Of a DNA stretch of 64,000 nucleotides, positions 45,903 through 54,433 are shown piece after piece. Location of the stretch: NCBI GenBank assembly GCA_030529365.1, contig JAUMXB010000009.1:20531-84530 (forward strand), given 5' to 3'. Source of the DNA: Cardiobacteriaceae bacterium (lineage in GTDB: Bacteria; Pseudomonadota; Gammaproteobacteria; Cardiobacteriales; Cardiobacteriaceae). The position numbers and the translations under genes were made by a program. Below the pieces are notes generated by a model that worked only from the letters and a program-made list of their open reading frames with translations, was not told the DNA's origin and did no database searches. Each line of letters starts with the position of its first letter. Position 1 is the first letter of the stretch.

Positions 45903-47432
45903 TTAGAAAATGAACAGGAAAAGAATGCAGGCCACCGCGGAAATGATGGCGGCGGCGGGGATGGTGATGATCCAGGCGAGCGCAATCGGCTTCATCAATT
46001 GCCAGTTGGCATTGCGGTTGACCACGCCGATGCCGAGCACGGCGCCGATCAGGATATGCGTACTCGATACCGGCAGGCCGAAAGACGAGGCCACGAGCAC
46101 CACGATGGCCGCGGCCAGCTCGGCGGTGAAGCCCGATGCCGGGCTCATCTCCGCCAGATGCGTGCCCACCGTGGCAATCACTTCCTTGCCGATGAACCAT
46201 AGTCCGGCAACCAGCGCCACGCCAAAAGCGAGCAGCGCCGCAAAGGGAATGGGCGCGGTCGCCTGCATGCTGCCGGTGCGCAGCACCTCCAGAATCGCGG
46301 CAAACGGGCCAATGGCGTTGGCGATATCGTTGGAGCCGTGGCTGAAGGCGAAGCACGAAGCCGTCAGCACCTGCATCCAGCTGAACATCACATACGTGGC
46401 GCGGCTGATTTCGTAGCTGCGGAAGCGCTTGGACACGCGCCAGGCGATAAACCACATGCCAAGACCGATAGCCGCGAAAATCAGGGCGTATTGCAGGTTG
46501 CTCATTTCCAGCCTGAGATTCTTCAGCCCCTTGAAAATCACCATATAGGCGATGATCAGCGCGGCAAACGCGGCGAGCAGCGGAATGTAAACACGCAGGG
46601 CGCGGCGGGCGATATCGCGCTCTTCCGGCGTATCCGGCGCATCCTGCACCGTCTCGCCACGGAGCATGGCATAGAGCAGTACCAGGCGTTCGGAAAGCTT
46701 CTGGTGCACCACCTGCTGCGGACGCTCGCTGCGTGCCTGATGCGGCCGCATGGCGCGCACGCGGCGGGAATAGGTGCCATGCTCGGCAATATCGCCGTGC
46801 ATGAGAATATGCTTTTTGATCAGGCTGAAAATCACGAAAGACATCAGCCCGCCCAACACCGGCGACAGCACCCACGACACGGCAATCTGCCCGATCTGCC
46901 CCCACTGCACGATGGCCAGCGGATCGGACGCTTCCACGATCACGCCAAGCGACAGCGATGCACCGACGATTGCGCCGATAATCGAATGCGTGGTGGAAAC
47001 CGGCCAGCCCTTCTTGGTGGCAAAGAGCAGCCAGGCAGCCGCGGCAATCAGCGCGCTCATCATGATATAGACGAATTCCATCGGCGCGATCGGCATCTCC
47101 TCGAGATTGACGATGCCGTTGCGGATGGTATTGGTGACTTCGCCACCGGCAATCAGCGCCCCGCTCACCTCAAAAACGGCAGCAACGGCAAGCGCTTGCG
47201 GAATGGACAGCGTACCCGCGCCCACCGAAGTGCCGAAAGAGTTGGCCACGTCGTTGCCGCCGATATTGAAGCCCATGAAAAGGCCGAAGAGCGCGGCGAG
47301 AACAAAGATGAACGGTGCGTTGTAATAGGTGTAGCCCAGTCCCCAATACATGAAGGATGCGGCGACGGCAAAGAGAATCGCAAAGGCGTAGAGATTGAAA
47401 TGGCAGAAAAAATGGTTTTTTGGAGTACTCAT
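45903..47432 (-). CDS. PiT-family inorganic phosphate transporter
   Basis: A 509-aa PHO4/PiT permease. The two signature repeats are visible: GFNIGGNDVANSFGTSVGAG near residue 55 and FSHGSNDIANAIGPFAAIL in the second half, plus PVSTTHSIIGAIVGASLS and PVSSTHILIGAVLGIG. About ten helices flank a central cytosolic loop (residues ~210-270, RRVRAMRPHQARSERPQQ). Low-affinity, ion-coupled phosphate uptake is expected. The ATG at 47432 (MSTPKNHFF) is chosen; no clear Shine-Dalgarno is visible. No phoU-like (DUF47) partner adjoins it. Confidence 0.92.
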   Translation of the reverse strand: MSTPKNHFFCHFNLYAFAILFAVAASFMYWGLGYTYYNAPFIFVLAALFGLFMGFNIGGNDVANSFGTSVGAGTLSIPQALAVAAVFEVSGALIAGGEVTNTIRNGIVNLEEMPIAPMEFVYIMMSALIAAAAWLLFATKKGWPVSTTHSIIGAIVGASLSLGVIVEASDPLAIVQWGQIGQIAVSWVLSPVLGGLMSFVIFSLIKKHILMHGDIAEHGTYSRRVRAMRPHQARSERPQQVVHQKLSERLVLLYAMLRGETVQDAPDTPEERDIARRALRVYIPLLAAFAALIIAYMVIFKGLKNLRLEMSNLQYALIFAAIGLGMWFIAWRVSKRFRSYEISRATYVMFSWMQVLTASCFAFSHGSNDIANAIGPFAAILEVLRTGSMQATAPIPFAALLAFGVALVAGLWFIGKEVIATVGTHLAEMSPASGFTAELAAAIVVLVASSFGLPVSSTHILIGAVLGIGVVNRNANWQLMKPIALAWIITIPAAAIISAVACILFLFIF

Positions 47433-47684
47433 GTGGAATTCATGCGCCCGTGCTTGCTGCCCGGTAGGGCCAGGATGAGGCAAATTTTAGTGTCTGCGCC
47501 GGAAATGGCAAACATTGCGGGCAAAAAATTTAAAAAATGTTTAGTGTTTTTTTGCGGGCATTTGGCGCAACATCATGTATATAAATTAATTAACCAGACA
47601 TCTGCCACATGCGATTTATTTCCTGCCCGACCCGGAAATTTCCGAAAAACGGCAAAATTTCTCCAGAAAAATCATTATATTTCA

Positions 47685-47785
47685 TAAAAAAGCAATTTAT
47701 ATTATTTTTTTACCATTCATAAGCGCTTATTGTGCAAAAAATACACTGCCAAAGCACTTGCAAATGGTAAAATTTATCATGCTCA
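47685..47785. repeat. 31-bp palindromic element, copy 21 (two cores, one mutated)
   Basis: Cores at 47721-47728 (AAGCGCTT) and 47752-47759 (AAGCACTT), 31 bp apart, in the divergent PiT/pepD gap. Confidence 0.88.
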
Positions 47786-47813
47786 TCTCGCACCGCATCA
47801 TCCCGATCCGCGT

Positions 47814-47843
47814 TTGCCGCGCGGGAGCGGCGCGCTATACAAT
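47814..47843 (+). promoter_or_regulatory. Probable pepD promoter
   Basis: TTGCCG (47814-47819) and TACAAT (47838-47843) separated by 18 bp, 28 bp before the start codon. Confidence 0.5.
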
Positions 47844-47871
47844 GCCGCACTTTGCAGCGAAAGGAACGCCC

Positions 47872-49326
47872 ATGAGCACTATTCTCGATCTCGAACCCAA
47901 ATCCCTGTGGCACTATTTTCACCAGCTCACGCAAATTCCCCGCCCCTCGCACCATGAGGAAGCCGTGCAGCAATTCGTGCTCGACGAAGCCACGCGACTC
48001 GGCCTCGATGCCGAACGCGACGCGGCTGGCAACATCCGCGTGCGCAAGGCGGCAAGCCCCGGCAAGGAAGGCTGGCCGGGCGTGATCCTGCAAGCGCATC
48101 TCGACATGGTGCCGCAAAAGAATGGCGACAAAGTCCACGATTTCACCAAAGACCCGATCACCACCATCGTTGGCGACGACGGCTGGGTGCGCGCCGACGG
48201 CACCACGCTGGGCGCCGACAACGGCCTTGGCGTGGCCGCCATTCTCGCCGTGCTCGCCGACGAGCGCCTTATCCATCCGCCGCTGGAAGCGCTGTTCACC
48301 GCCAGCGAGGAAACCGGCATGACCGGCGCCAAGGGTCTGCAAGGCGGCTGGCTCAACGGCAAATACCTGATCAACCTCGATTACGAAGAAGAAGGCGAAC
48401 TCTGCATCGGTTGCGCTGGCGGCCTCGACGGCAGTTATACCCTGCCCTTTGCCTGCGAAACCGTCGCCCTGCCCGGCTACCGTCTGACCGTGCGCGGCCT
48501 GAAAGGCGGGCATTCCGGCGTGGATATCCACAAGAAACGCGGCAACGCCATCAAGATTCTCACCGAAGCGCTTTTCGCTCTTGGCGTCGAACACATCGCC
48601 GACATTCACGGCGGTGACTTGCGCAACGCCATTCCGCGTGAAGCCGAAGCGCTGATTGCCCTCCCGGACGGCAATGCCGAGGCCGCGTGCGCCACCCTGC
48701 AAACCCTCGCCGACCGCATCAAGCAAGACCTCAATGCCGACGACCAGGGGCTGGTATTCGCGCTCGAAGCCGCGCAGCCGCTCGCCAGCATCATCGCGCC
48801 TGCCGACACCCGCCGCCTGCTCGCCGCCCTGCGCGACCTGCCCAACGGCATTGATGCGATGAGCGAAAGCATGCCCGGCCTCGTCGAAACCTCTACCAAC
48901 CTCGCCTCCATCCGCTGCCAGCATGATGGCGCGCGCGGCGAACTGCACCTGCACTGCCTGCTGCGCTCGTCCAACAACGACGGCAAGAAAGCGCTGGCCG
49001 AACGCATGGCCGCTGTCATCGAGCAAGCGGGCGGCAGCGCGCACTATGACGGCGACTACGGCGGCTGGCTGCCCTTGCCGGAATCGGCGCTGGTGCGCGC
49101 GCTCGTGCAGAGCGGCGAAGCCGTTTATGGCCACAAGCCACCGCTCAAGGCCATCCACGCCGGTCTTGAATGCGGCATTCTTGCCGAAAACTATCCGCTC
49201 TGGCAGATGATCGCCTTCGGTCCCACCATCGAAAGCCCGCACTCGCCGGACGAGCGCGCGCATATCGAAAGCACCGCGCGCTTTTATCAGTGGCTCATCG
49301 CCAGCCTGGGGACGCTGGCAGCCTGA
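47872..49326 (+). CDS. pepD: Aminoacyl-histidine dipeptidase (peptidase D)
   Basis: A 484-aa PepD of the M20 zinc peptidase family, almost the same length as E. coli PepD (485). Metal-ligand motifs: LQAHLDMVPQK (His and Asp), GADNGLGVAAILA (bridging Asp) and ASEETGMTGAKG (Glu pair). The lid domain begins near GLKGGHSGVDIHKKRGNAI. It cleaves Xaa-His dipeptides such as carnosine. AAAGGAACGCC precedes the ATG at 47872. Confidence 0.96.
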   Translation: MSTILDLEPKSLWHYFHQLTQIPRPSHHEEAVQQFVLDEATRLGLDAERDAAGNIRVRKAASPGKEGWPGVILQAHLDMVPQKNGDKVHDFTKDPITTIVGDDGWVRADGTTLGADNGLGVAAILAVLADERLIHPPLEALFTASEETGMTGAKGLQGGWLNGKYLINLDYEEEGELCIGCAGGLDGSYTLPFACETVALPGYRLTVRGLKGGHSGVDIHKKRGNAIKILTEALFALGVEHIADIHGGDLRNAIPREAEALIALPDGNAEAACATLQTLADRIKQDLNADDQGLVFALEAAQPLASIIAPADTRRLLAALRDLPNGIDAMSESMPGLVETSTNLASIRCQHDGARGELHLHCLLRSSNNDGKKALAERMAAVIEQAGGSAHYDGDYGGWLPLPESALVRALVQSGEAVYGHKPPLKAIHAGLECGILAENYPLWQMIAFGPTIESPHSPDERAHIESTARFYQWLIASLGTLAA

Positions 49327-49328
49327 TA

Positions 49329-49420
49329 ACATAGCAGTTTTTTACCATTTTGAAGCGCTTATATGGTGATTTTTTACCGCAACAAGCGCTTCATGATGGT
49401 AAAAAACCGCTATTTTTGCC
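49329..49420. repeat. 31-bp palindromic element, copy 22 (two cores, arm at both ends)
   Basis: Cores at 49353-49360 and 49384-49391, 31 bp apart. Unusually both outer arms are of the TTTTTTACCAT/ATGGTAAAAAA type and the linker also contains GATTTTTTACC. Confidence 0.92.
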
Positions 49421-49446
49421 TGCTTCTTGGAACCATATTCCGGCCA

Positions 49447-49478
49447 TAAAAAACACCACCTTGCGGTGGCGTTTTTTA
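49447..49478 (-). terminator. Terminator of the Dcu carrier gene
   Basis: AAAAACACCACC / GGTGGCGTTTTTT stem (one mismatch) with a TTGC loop. T-runs lie on both sides, so it can also end pepD transcripts. Confidence 0.88.
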
Positions 49479-49494
49479 TGGTGCTTGCCAGCGG

Positions 49495-50832
49495 CTAGAA
49501 CAGCAATTTCACCAGCATCAGACTGAAGACCAGGCTGAAGAACATCGACAACAGCCCCGGTATCATGAAGCTGTGGTTGAAGATAAAGCGGCCGATGCGC
49601 GTGGTTCCCGTGGTATCGAAATCGATGGAGGCAATGATCGGCCCGTAGTTGGGGATGAAGAAGTAGCCGTTCACTGCCACGAATGTTCCCACGATGATTT
49701 CCGGCGGCACGCCAAGGGCAAGGCCAACCGGGAACAGGGTTGCCACGGTCGCGGCCTGGCTGTTGATCATGATGGACAGGGCAAAGAGCGCAAAGGCAAA
49801 AGTCCACGGCGCGCTATGCACCAGCCCTTCCACGGCAGCCTTCACTTCCGTGATGTGCGCCTGCATCAGCGTATCGCCAAGCCAGGCAATACCAAAAATG
49901 GCAATCACGGCGCGCATCCCCGCATGGAAAACGGAGCCACGGGTAATCACGGTGCCATCCGGCTTGCAAAGCAGGATGATCAGCGCACCGGCACTCAGCA
50001 TGACAATCTCGATGACTGCGGCCATGCCCAGCGGCTTCATCACGCCCTCGGCATTGGCAAAACTCGGACGCAATGCGGGCAACGCACCCATCACCACCAC
50101 CAGCAAGGCAGCAGCAAGGAAAATCCAGACCGAAGTTTTCGCAGCCGGCGTGACGGCATCTTCCACCACTTCCACGCTGCTTTCGTTCATCTCCAGATAG
50201 GCGGGATCTTTCAGCAGGCGCTGGTAATTTTCATCGTCTTTCAGTTCCTTGCCCATCTTGTTGACGAATACGCAGGCAAGGCCGATACCAAGCACAGTTG
50301 CCGGAATCGTAACCATCAGAATATCGATCAGCGTAATGTTTTTCGGCTCCAGCCAGAGCAGCGCACCGACCATTGCCGCAGAAATCGGGCTGGCCACAAT
50401 CGCGAACTGCGAGGCAATGACCGCCATCGACAACGGCCGCTCGGGACGGATGCCGTTGCGGCGCGCCACTTCGGCAATGACGGGCAACACGGAATAGGCC
50501 ACGTGGCCGGTGCCGGCGAACATGGTGAAAACATAGGTCACCACGGGCGCGAGGAAAGTGATGTGGCGCGGGTTCCTGCGCAAGATGCGGCTGGCAATGC
50601 CGATCATGTAATCAAGACCGCCGGCGGCCTGCATGGCAGCTGCGGCAGATACCACCGCCATGATCATCAGCATCACGTCGATGGGCGGGCTGGTTGGCTG
50701 CAAGCCAAAGCCGAAAGCCAGCACGGCAAGACCCAAACCGCCGTAAACACCCAGACCGATACCGCCAACCCGCGCACCGGCGAGAATACACAGCAGCACT
50801 ACGGCAAACTGCAACATGAACATCATAGACAT
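49495..50832 (-). CDS. Anaerobic C4-dicarboxylate antiporter, Dcu family (DcuA/DcuB)
   Basis: A 445-aa Dcu carrier, close to the 433-446 aa of DcuA and DcuB. It exchanges fumarate, malate or aspartate for succinate, feeding fumarate respiration. Diagnostic segments: [53 protein letters not shown] and [14 protein letters not shown]. Some positions look like DcuA, others like DcuB. The start is the ATG at 50832 with GGAG nine bases upstream; a longer frame from 51006 is rejected. Divergent from an aspartate/glutamate racemase gene, which suggests dicarboxylic amino acid metabolism. Confidence 0.92.
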   Translation of the reverse strand: MSMMFMLQFAVVLLCILAGARVGGIGLGVYGGLGLAVLAFGFGLQPTSPPIDVMLMIMAVVSAAAAMQAAGGLDYMIGIASRILRRNPRHITFLAPVVTYVFTMFAGTGHVAYSVLPVIAEVARRNGIRPERPLSMAVIASQFAIVASPISAAMVGALLWLEPKNITLIDILMVTIPATVLGIGLACVFVNKMGKELKDDENYQRLLKDPAYLEMNESSVEVVEDAVTPAAKTSVWIFLAAALLVVVMGALPALRPSFANAEGVMKPLGMAAVIEIVMLSAGALIILLCKPDGTVITRGSVFHAGMRAVIAIFGIAWLGDTLMQAHITEVKAAVEGLVHSAPWTFAFALFALSIMINSQAATVATLFPVGLALGVPPEIIVGTFVAVNGYFFIPNYGPIIASIDFDTTGTTRIGRFIFNHSFMIPGLLSMFFSLVFSLMLVKLLF

Positions 50833-51083
50833 AACAAAGAACTCCAGATAACGAACACCAGGTTTATCGGGATTCGGAAACAGGGCAAAACCTGCGGGCA
50901 GGTTCGTCCAGAAACCGGCGCAGATGCAGCATGCCGCATCTGCCACCTTTCCAAATCGGCCCCGGGCATGCTCCAATACATTGACAGGCAATATATCAAG
51001 TTTCATGCCCGCATTTATTTTATAATAAAAACATGATTTTTGTTAACAAATGGCGGTTCAGGCGCACTGCCACGGGGGAGCGC

Positions 51084-51764
51084 ATGAAAACCTTGGGCAT
51101 TATTGGCGGCATGGGGCCGCAGGCAACGCTGGATTTGTACGAGAAAATCGTCAGGCACACGCCGGCGCACTGCGACCAGGAGCATCTGCACGTCATCATC
51201 GACAGCTATCCGCAGATTCCCGACCGCACCGCCTGCATTTGCGGGCAGGGCGAGGATCCCCTGCCCTTTCTCGAAGCGAGCGCGCAACGTTTGCAGCAGG
51301 CTGGCGCGGAAGCGCTGCTGATGCCCTGCAATACCGCGCATTATTTCGTGCCCGAATTGCGCCGCCGCATCAGCCTTCCCTTTCTGCACATTGCCGAGGC
51401 GACTTTGGCCAGCATGGATCCGGCGCGGCACGGCAAGCGCATCGGTGTGCTGGAAACGCGCGGCACCCGCGCCGCCGGCATTTATCGGCATGCCCTGGAG
51501 GCAGCAGGCTATCAGGCGGTGGAGCCGGACGAAGTACAGGCCGCGCAGCTGATGCGCTGCATTTACGAGGGGGCAAAGGCGGGCAAGACCGCAGAATACG
51601 CGCCGTTGCTAAACGACACGGTAAGCGCCATGGCGGCCGACAGCTTCATTCTCGCCTGCACGGAAATCCCGCTGTTCCTGCCCTACTGGAAGGATCCCCG
51701 CCCGGTGGTGGATGCCACGGATGCGCTCGCCAGGGCGGCCGTGGCATTTGCGCTCGCGCCATAG
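51084..51764 (+). CDS. Aspartate/glutamate racemase family protein
   Basis: A 226-aa cofactor-independent racemase. The N-terminus KTLGIIGGMGPQATLDLYEKI is the RacD/YgeA-type hallmark. The two catalytic Cys are Cys82 (MPCNTAHYF) and Cys192 (ACTEIPLF). It interconverts D- and L-Asp or Glu, or a related amino acid; YgeA-type enzymes have broad specificity. GGGGGAG lies just before the ATG, and a TATAAT (51021-51026) about 58 bp upstream could be its -10. Neighbours (Dcu carrier, SH3 protein) do not form an obvious murein cluster. Confidence 0.9.
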   Translation: MKTLGIIGGMGPQATLDLYEKIVRHTPAHCDQEHLHVIIDSYPQIPDRTACICGQGEDPLPFLEASAQRLQQAGAEALLMPCNTAHYFVPELRRRISLPFLHIAEATLASMDPARHGKRIGVLETRGTRAAGIYRHALEAAGYQAVEPDEVQAAQLMRCIYEGAKAGKTAEYAPLLNDTVSAMAADSFILACTEIPLFLPYWKDPRPVVDATDALARAAVAFALAP

Positions 51765-51784
51765 CCGCGCGGCGGGTGCCGCGA

Positions 51785-52792
51785 TCAGTCGCCGTGGAAG
51801 CGGTAGTCTTCGATGCCGCTGTCGTAGGGGTTTTCCTGGAGATCGGTGACGAGCCAGCCGAGTTGTCCGGCAGTGTTTTTCACCAGGGCGTAATCGCGGT
51901 AGTCATCGTCGCCGCGCGACAGGAAAGTATCGCTTAACAGCACTTCCACGCGCTCGCCGGGTACCACGCGGGCAATCACGGCGCTGTCCGCCTGCGCTTT
52001 GGCGTGCAGCGCCAGTTCGCGGGTGGCGCTGCTGCTGAGGCCGACGTAGTAATAGGCCTGCGCCACTTCGCTCAAGGTGCCCTGCGGGTCGAGGCGATAT
52101 TTGCTGCGGGTGCGGTGCATGCGGTTGCTGGCAGTATCGCCATAGATGGCGCCGTTGCCCGGGAAATAGAAGGTTTCGCCGCCGAAGCCTTTGTCCATGG
52201 GGTATTCGCCGTTGGCGCGCTGCTTGAGGTCGGCGTCGTCAAGCAGTTCGCAATAGGGATCGGCGCTCATGCCGGGGCCGCATTCGAGGCGGTAGATGGT
52301 GTCGTTCGCGGCAAAACGGCCTTCGAGCAGCATCCAGCTGTCTTCGTTGCTCGCCACGGGCGGGTTGACGATGTTGATGCGCGCAGGCTGGTAATGCAGG
52401 GAAAAGGGCGTGGTTTCATTAAGCGCCCGCGGGATTTCCAGCTTTTTCAAGGTGCTGAAATCTTCGCTGTCGCTGGCATCGGCGGCGGGCTTGGCGTCGG
52501 CGGCGAGCCAGCCCACAAGGCCAAAATCGCTTTTGATCAGGTAATGCGCCTTATCGGGCGTGGCAAGGAGAATGGTGAGCGGCGCCTGCGCGGGGATGGT
52601 GGTGACGGGGCTGCCTTCCTGCAAGGCGCTGCGCAGGGTGATATTGGCCCTGGCAGTGGTGCCGTGGCCGAGATAGATGTAAGGCGCGCCAGCTTTTGCC
52701 CCGGGAACGGCAGGGCTTTCGGCAAAGAGGGCATCCGCCGCGAAGGCGGGCAGCAAGCAGGCAAGCGCGAGAGGTACGAGCAAAGTTTTCAT
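51785..52792 (-). CDS. Periplasmic SH3-domain protein
   Basis: A 335-aa exported protein: signal peptide KTLLVPLALACLLPAFAADA, then two SH3b-like modules. One is N-terminal (TLRSALQEGSPVTTIPAQAP through FGLVGWLAADAK, ~50-110) and one C-terminal (LHAKAQADSAVIARVVPGER through TAGQLGWLVTDL, ~260-325). A middle region with CGPGMSADPYCELLDDADL may hold a disulfide. Bacterial SH3b modules often bind peptidoglycan; the role is otherwise unknown. AGGAG lies five bases before the ATG. Convergent with the racemase gene (20 bp apart). Confidence 0.75.
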   Translation of the reverse strand: MKTLLVPLALACLLPAFAADALFAESPAVPGAKAGAPYIYLGHGTTARANITLRSALQEGSPVTTIPAQAPLTILLATPDKAHYLIKSDFGLVGWLAADAKPAADASDSEDFSTLKKLEIPRALNETTPFSLHYQPARINIVNPPVASNEDSWMLLEGRFAANDTIYRLECGPGMSADPYCELLDDADLKQRANGEYPMDKGFGGETFYFPGNGAIYGDTASNRMHRTRSKYRLDPQGTLSEVAQAYYYVGLSSSATRELALHAKAQADSAVIARVVPGERVEVLLSDTFLSRGDDDYRDYALVKNTAGQLGWLVTDLQENPYDSGIEDYRFHGD

Positions 52793-52802
52793 GCATTCTC
52801 CT

Positions 52803-52897
52803 TTGGTAAATTTTCTCACCATTAAGCGCTTATCGTGCAAAAATTTCTCACGATAAGCGCTTAATGTTGGTAAAAAATGATTATTTTTGGTTATTTT
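52803..52897. repeat. 31-bp palindromic element, copy 23 (two cores)
   Basis: Cores at 52824-52831 and 52855-52862, 31 bp apart, with a long GGTAAAAAATGATTATTTTTGG arm on the right. Confidence 0.93.
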
Positions 52898-52980
52898 ATG
52901 AAAAACATTAAATTCACGACAATCATCCGGCGGCAGCGCAGATTAACGGTGAGCCAACGCCCTCTCTGCGAACCAGCGCC

Positions 52981-53068
52981 GTAGGTCGGGCACTCTGTGC
53001 CCGACGGCAAACACTCGTCGGCCACAAAGCGGCCGACCTATGAAAAGCGGGGCAAAGCCCGCTCTACG
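52981..53068. repeat. REP-like palindromes
   Basis: GTCGGGCACTCTGTGCCCGAC, GTCGGCCACAAAGCGGCCGAC and AGCGGGGCAAAGCCCGCT follow each other just downstream of the META lipoprotein gene. Confidence 0.75.
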
Positions 53069-53087
53069 CATCAGGAGGGTTACCCCC

Positions 53088-53516
53088 TCAAGGCTTGAGG
53101 CCGTATTCGAGGCGCACGCCCTGCCCTTCGATGGTGAGGCGGTCGCCGCTTTTCTGATAGCGCTCGGCTTTTTGCAGCGCTTGCAGGTAATCGCTTTCCA
53201 GATGCATGGCATCGGCATTGGCGGCCATGCGCGTGGTCATGATCGGGCCGGTGACGCGCAGGGCACTGCCGCTGATGCTGGCCGGGGCGTTGTAGTGGTT
53301 GACCGGGGATTTGCCGGTAAGCAGATCGCCCTGCATCACGAGGGTGATGCGCTCGGGGCTGGCGGCAAGGTTCAGGGGTTTGCCTTCAAAATGGCCCTGG
53401 TCGAGTTGCCAGACAGGCGCCGACGCTGACGGGATGACGGGATGATCGGGCGCCTGCCCGGTTTGGCAGCCTGCAATGACGAGGCTCGCGGCAAGGATGG
53501 AAACGGGGATTTTCAT
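53088..53516 (-). CDS. META/HslJ-like lipoprotein
   Basis: A 142-aa lipoprotein with lipobox VIAGC (Cys17). The mature part resembles a META domain: WQLDQGHFEGKPL, PERITLVMQGD and the ISGSALRVTGPIMTTRMA segment that corresponds to the conserved N-x-x-G-x-Y/turn and M-A-T-R-M blocks. HslJ of E. coli is a heat-inducible relative linked to novobiocin resistance; MetA-domain function is otherwise unclear. GGAGG lies four bases before the ATG. It follows the YhcB/ZapG gene on the same strand by 50 bp. Confidence 0.78.
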   Translation of the reverse strand: MKIPVSILAASLVIAGCQTGQAPDHPVIPSASAPVWQLDQGHFEGKPLNLAASPERITLVMQGDLLTGKSPVNHYNAPASISGSALRVTGPIMTTRMAANADAMHLESDYLQALQKAERYQKSGDRLTIEGQGVRLEYGLKP

Positions 53517-53566
53517 GTGGCCTCCGCGCCGCGCGCTGCAAGGCGGCGCGGCTCGCTCAGTGAGTT

Positions 53567-54379
53567 TTACTTTTTCTCGGGATTCTGTTCGCGCAGATGG
53601 CGCTTGACGTTTTCCAGCGAGGTTTCGCCCGCGCCAATCTCGCCTTCCTTGTGGCGCAGGTTGAGGCCGGCATTTTCCGCGGCAATTTCCACACTGCGCT
53701 TTTTGCCGGCGTCTGCGGCAGGCGCTTCGGTTTTTACCGGAGCTTCCGCGGCCGGGGCTTTGGCAGGCGCTGCCGGAGCCGGCTGCTGCTCCGCTTTTTT
53801 CTCTGCGGTATCGGCGGCCTTGCTGTCCGCCGCGCCTTTCGCCGGGTAATGCAGTACGGCGCTGTGGTTGTCCCTGCTTTTTTGCGCGGCCACGGTCTGC
53901 GCCTTGGCATCGGCGGGATAGTGCAGGGTTTTGCTCTCGCCTTTGCTGCCGTTGCCGTTGCCATTGGCGTTCAGCGCGGGCTGGGCAGCCTGCTCGTGCA
54001 CGACGCTATCCTTGCCGACCGGGGTGACGGCTGTGGCAGCGGCATTCTGTTCGTTGACGAGATAGGCGAGGGTCACGGCCTTGCCCTGGCGTTTTTCGAG
54101 CTGGGCTTTCAGTGCGTTCTGGTCCATGAGCTTTTGTGCGCCGTCGGAAAGATGCGTGAAAACATCCTGGTAGCTTTTGGTGAGGTTATCGACGGCGTCG
54201 GCGGTTTTCGCGAAGTGTTCGTTCACATTCTGGCGGTAGGCGTCAAATTCTTTTTGCAGGTTGTGCAGCTTGTCGTGCGTGGCATCGGCGTCATGACGCG
54301 CGCCACGGCCAACCAGCCAGACGACGACGGCACCGGCGACGAAACCGATAGCGGCATAGAGTATGAGTTGCTGATCCAT
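53567..54379 (-). CDS. zapG: YhcB/ZapG family cell-envelope protein (DUF1043) with long Ala/Pro tail
   Basis: A 270-aa protein with one N-terminal transmembrane helix (LILYAAIGFVAGAVVVWLVG) and the DUF1043 coiled region HDKLHNLQKEFDAYRQNVNEHF, then SYQDVFTHLSDGAQKL. In E. coli YhcB (132 aa) links divisome, elongasome and phospholipid synthesis. Here the protein is twice as long because of a low-complexity tail (residues ~125-270) rich in Ala, Lys and Pro, with two SxxLHYPA repeats (KTLHYPADAKA and AVLHYPAKGAA). GGAG lies about nine bases before the ATG. Confidence 0.88.
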   Translation of the reverse strand: MDQQLILYAAIGFVAGAVVVWLVGRGARHDADATHDKLHNLQKEFDAYRQNVNEHFAKTADAVDNLTKSYQDVFTHLSDGAQKLMDQNALKAQLEKRQGKAVTLAYLVNEQNAAATAVTPVGKDSVVHEQAAQPALNANGNGNGSKGESKTLHYPADAKAQTVAAQKSRDNHSAVLHYPAKGAADSKAADTAEKKAEQQPAPAAPAKAPAAEAPVKTEAPAADAGKKRSVEIAAENAGLNLRHKEGEIGAGETSLENVKRHLREQNPEKK

Positions 54380-54433
54380 GAGAGGGTCTCCTTGTGCTTG
54401 CAGATGTTGGGGTCGGTCGGATTATATGCGCTT

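Larger units (their letters stand above)
47433..47871. other. Divergent regulatory region, PiT transporter / pepD
   Basis: About 440 bp without a gene. The left half is AT-rich with no recognised site. Repeat copy 21 occupies 47685-47785 and the pepD promoter lies at 47814-47843. Confidence 0.6.
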
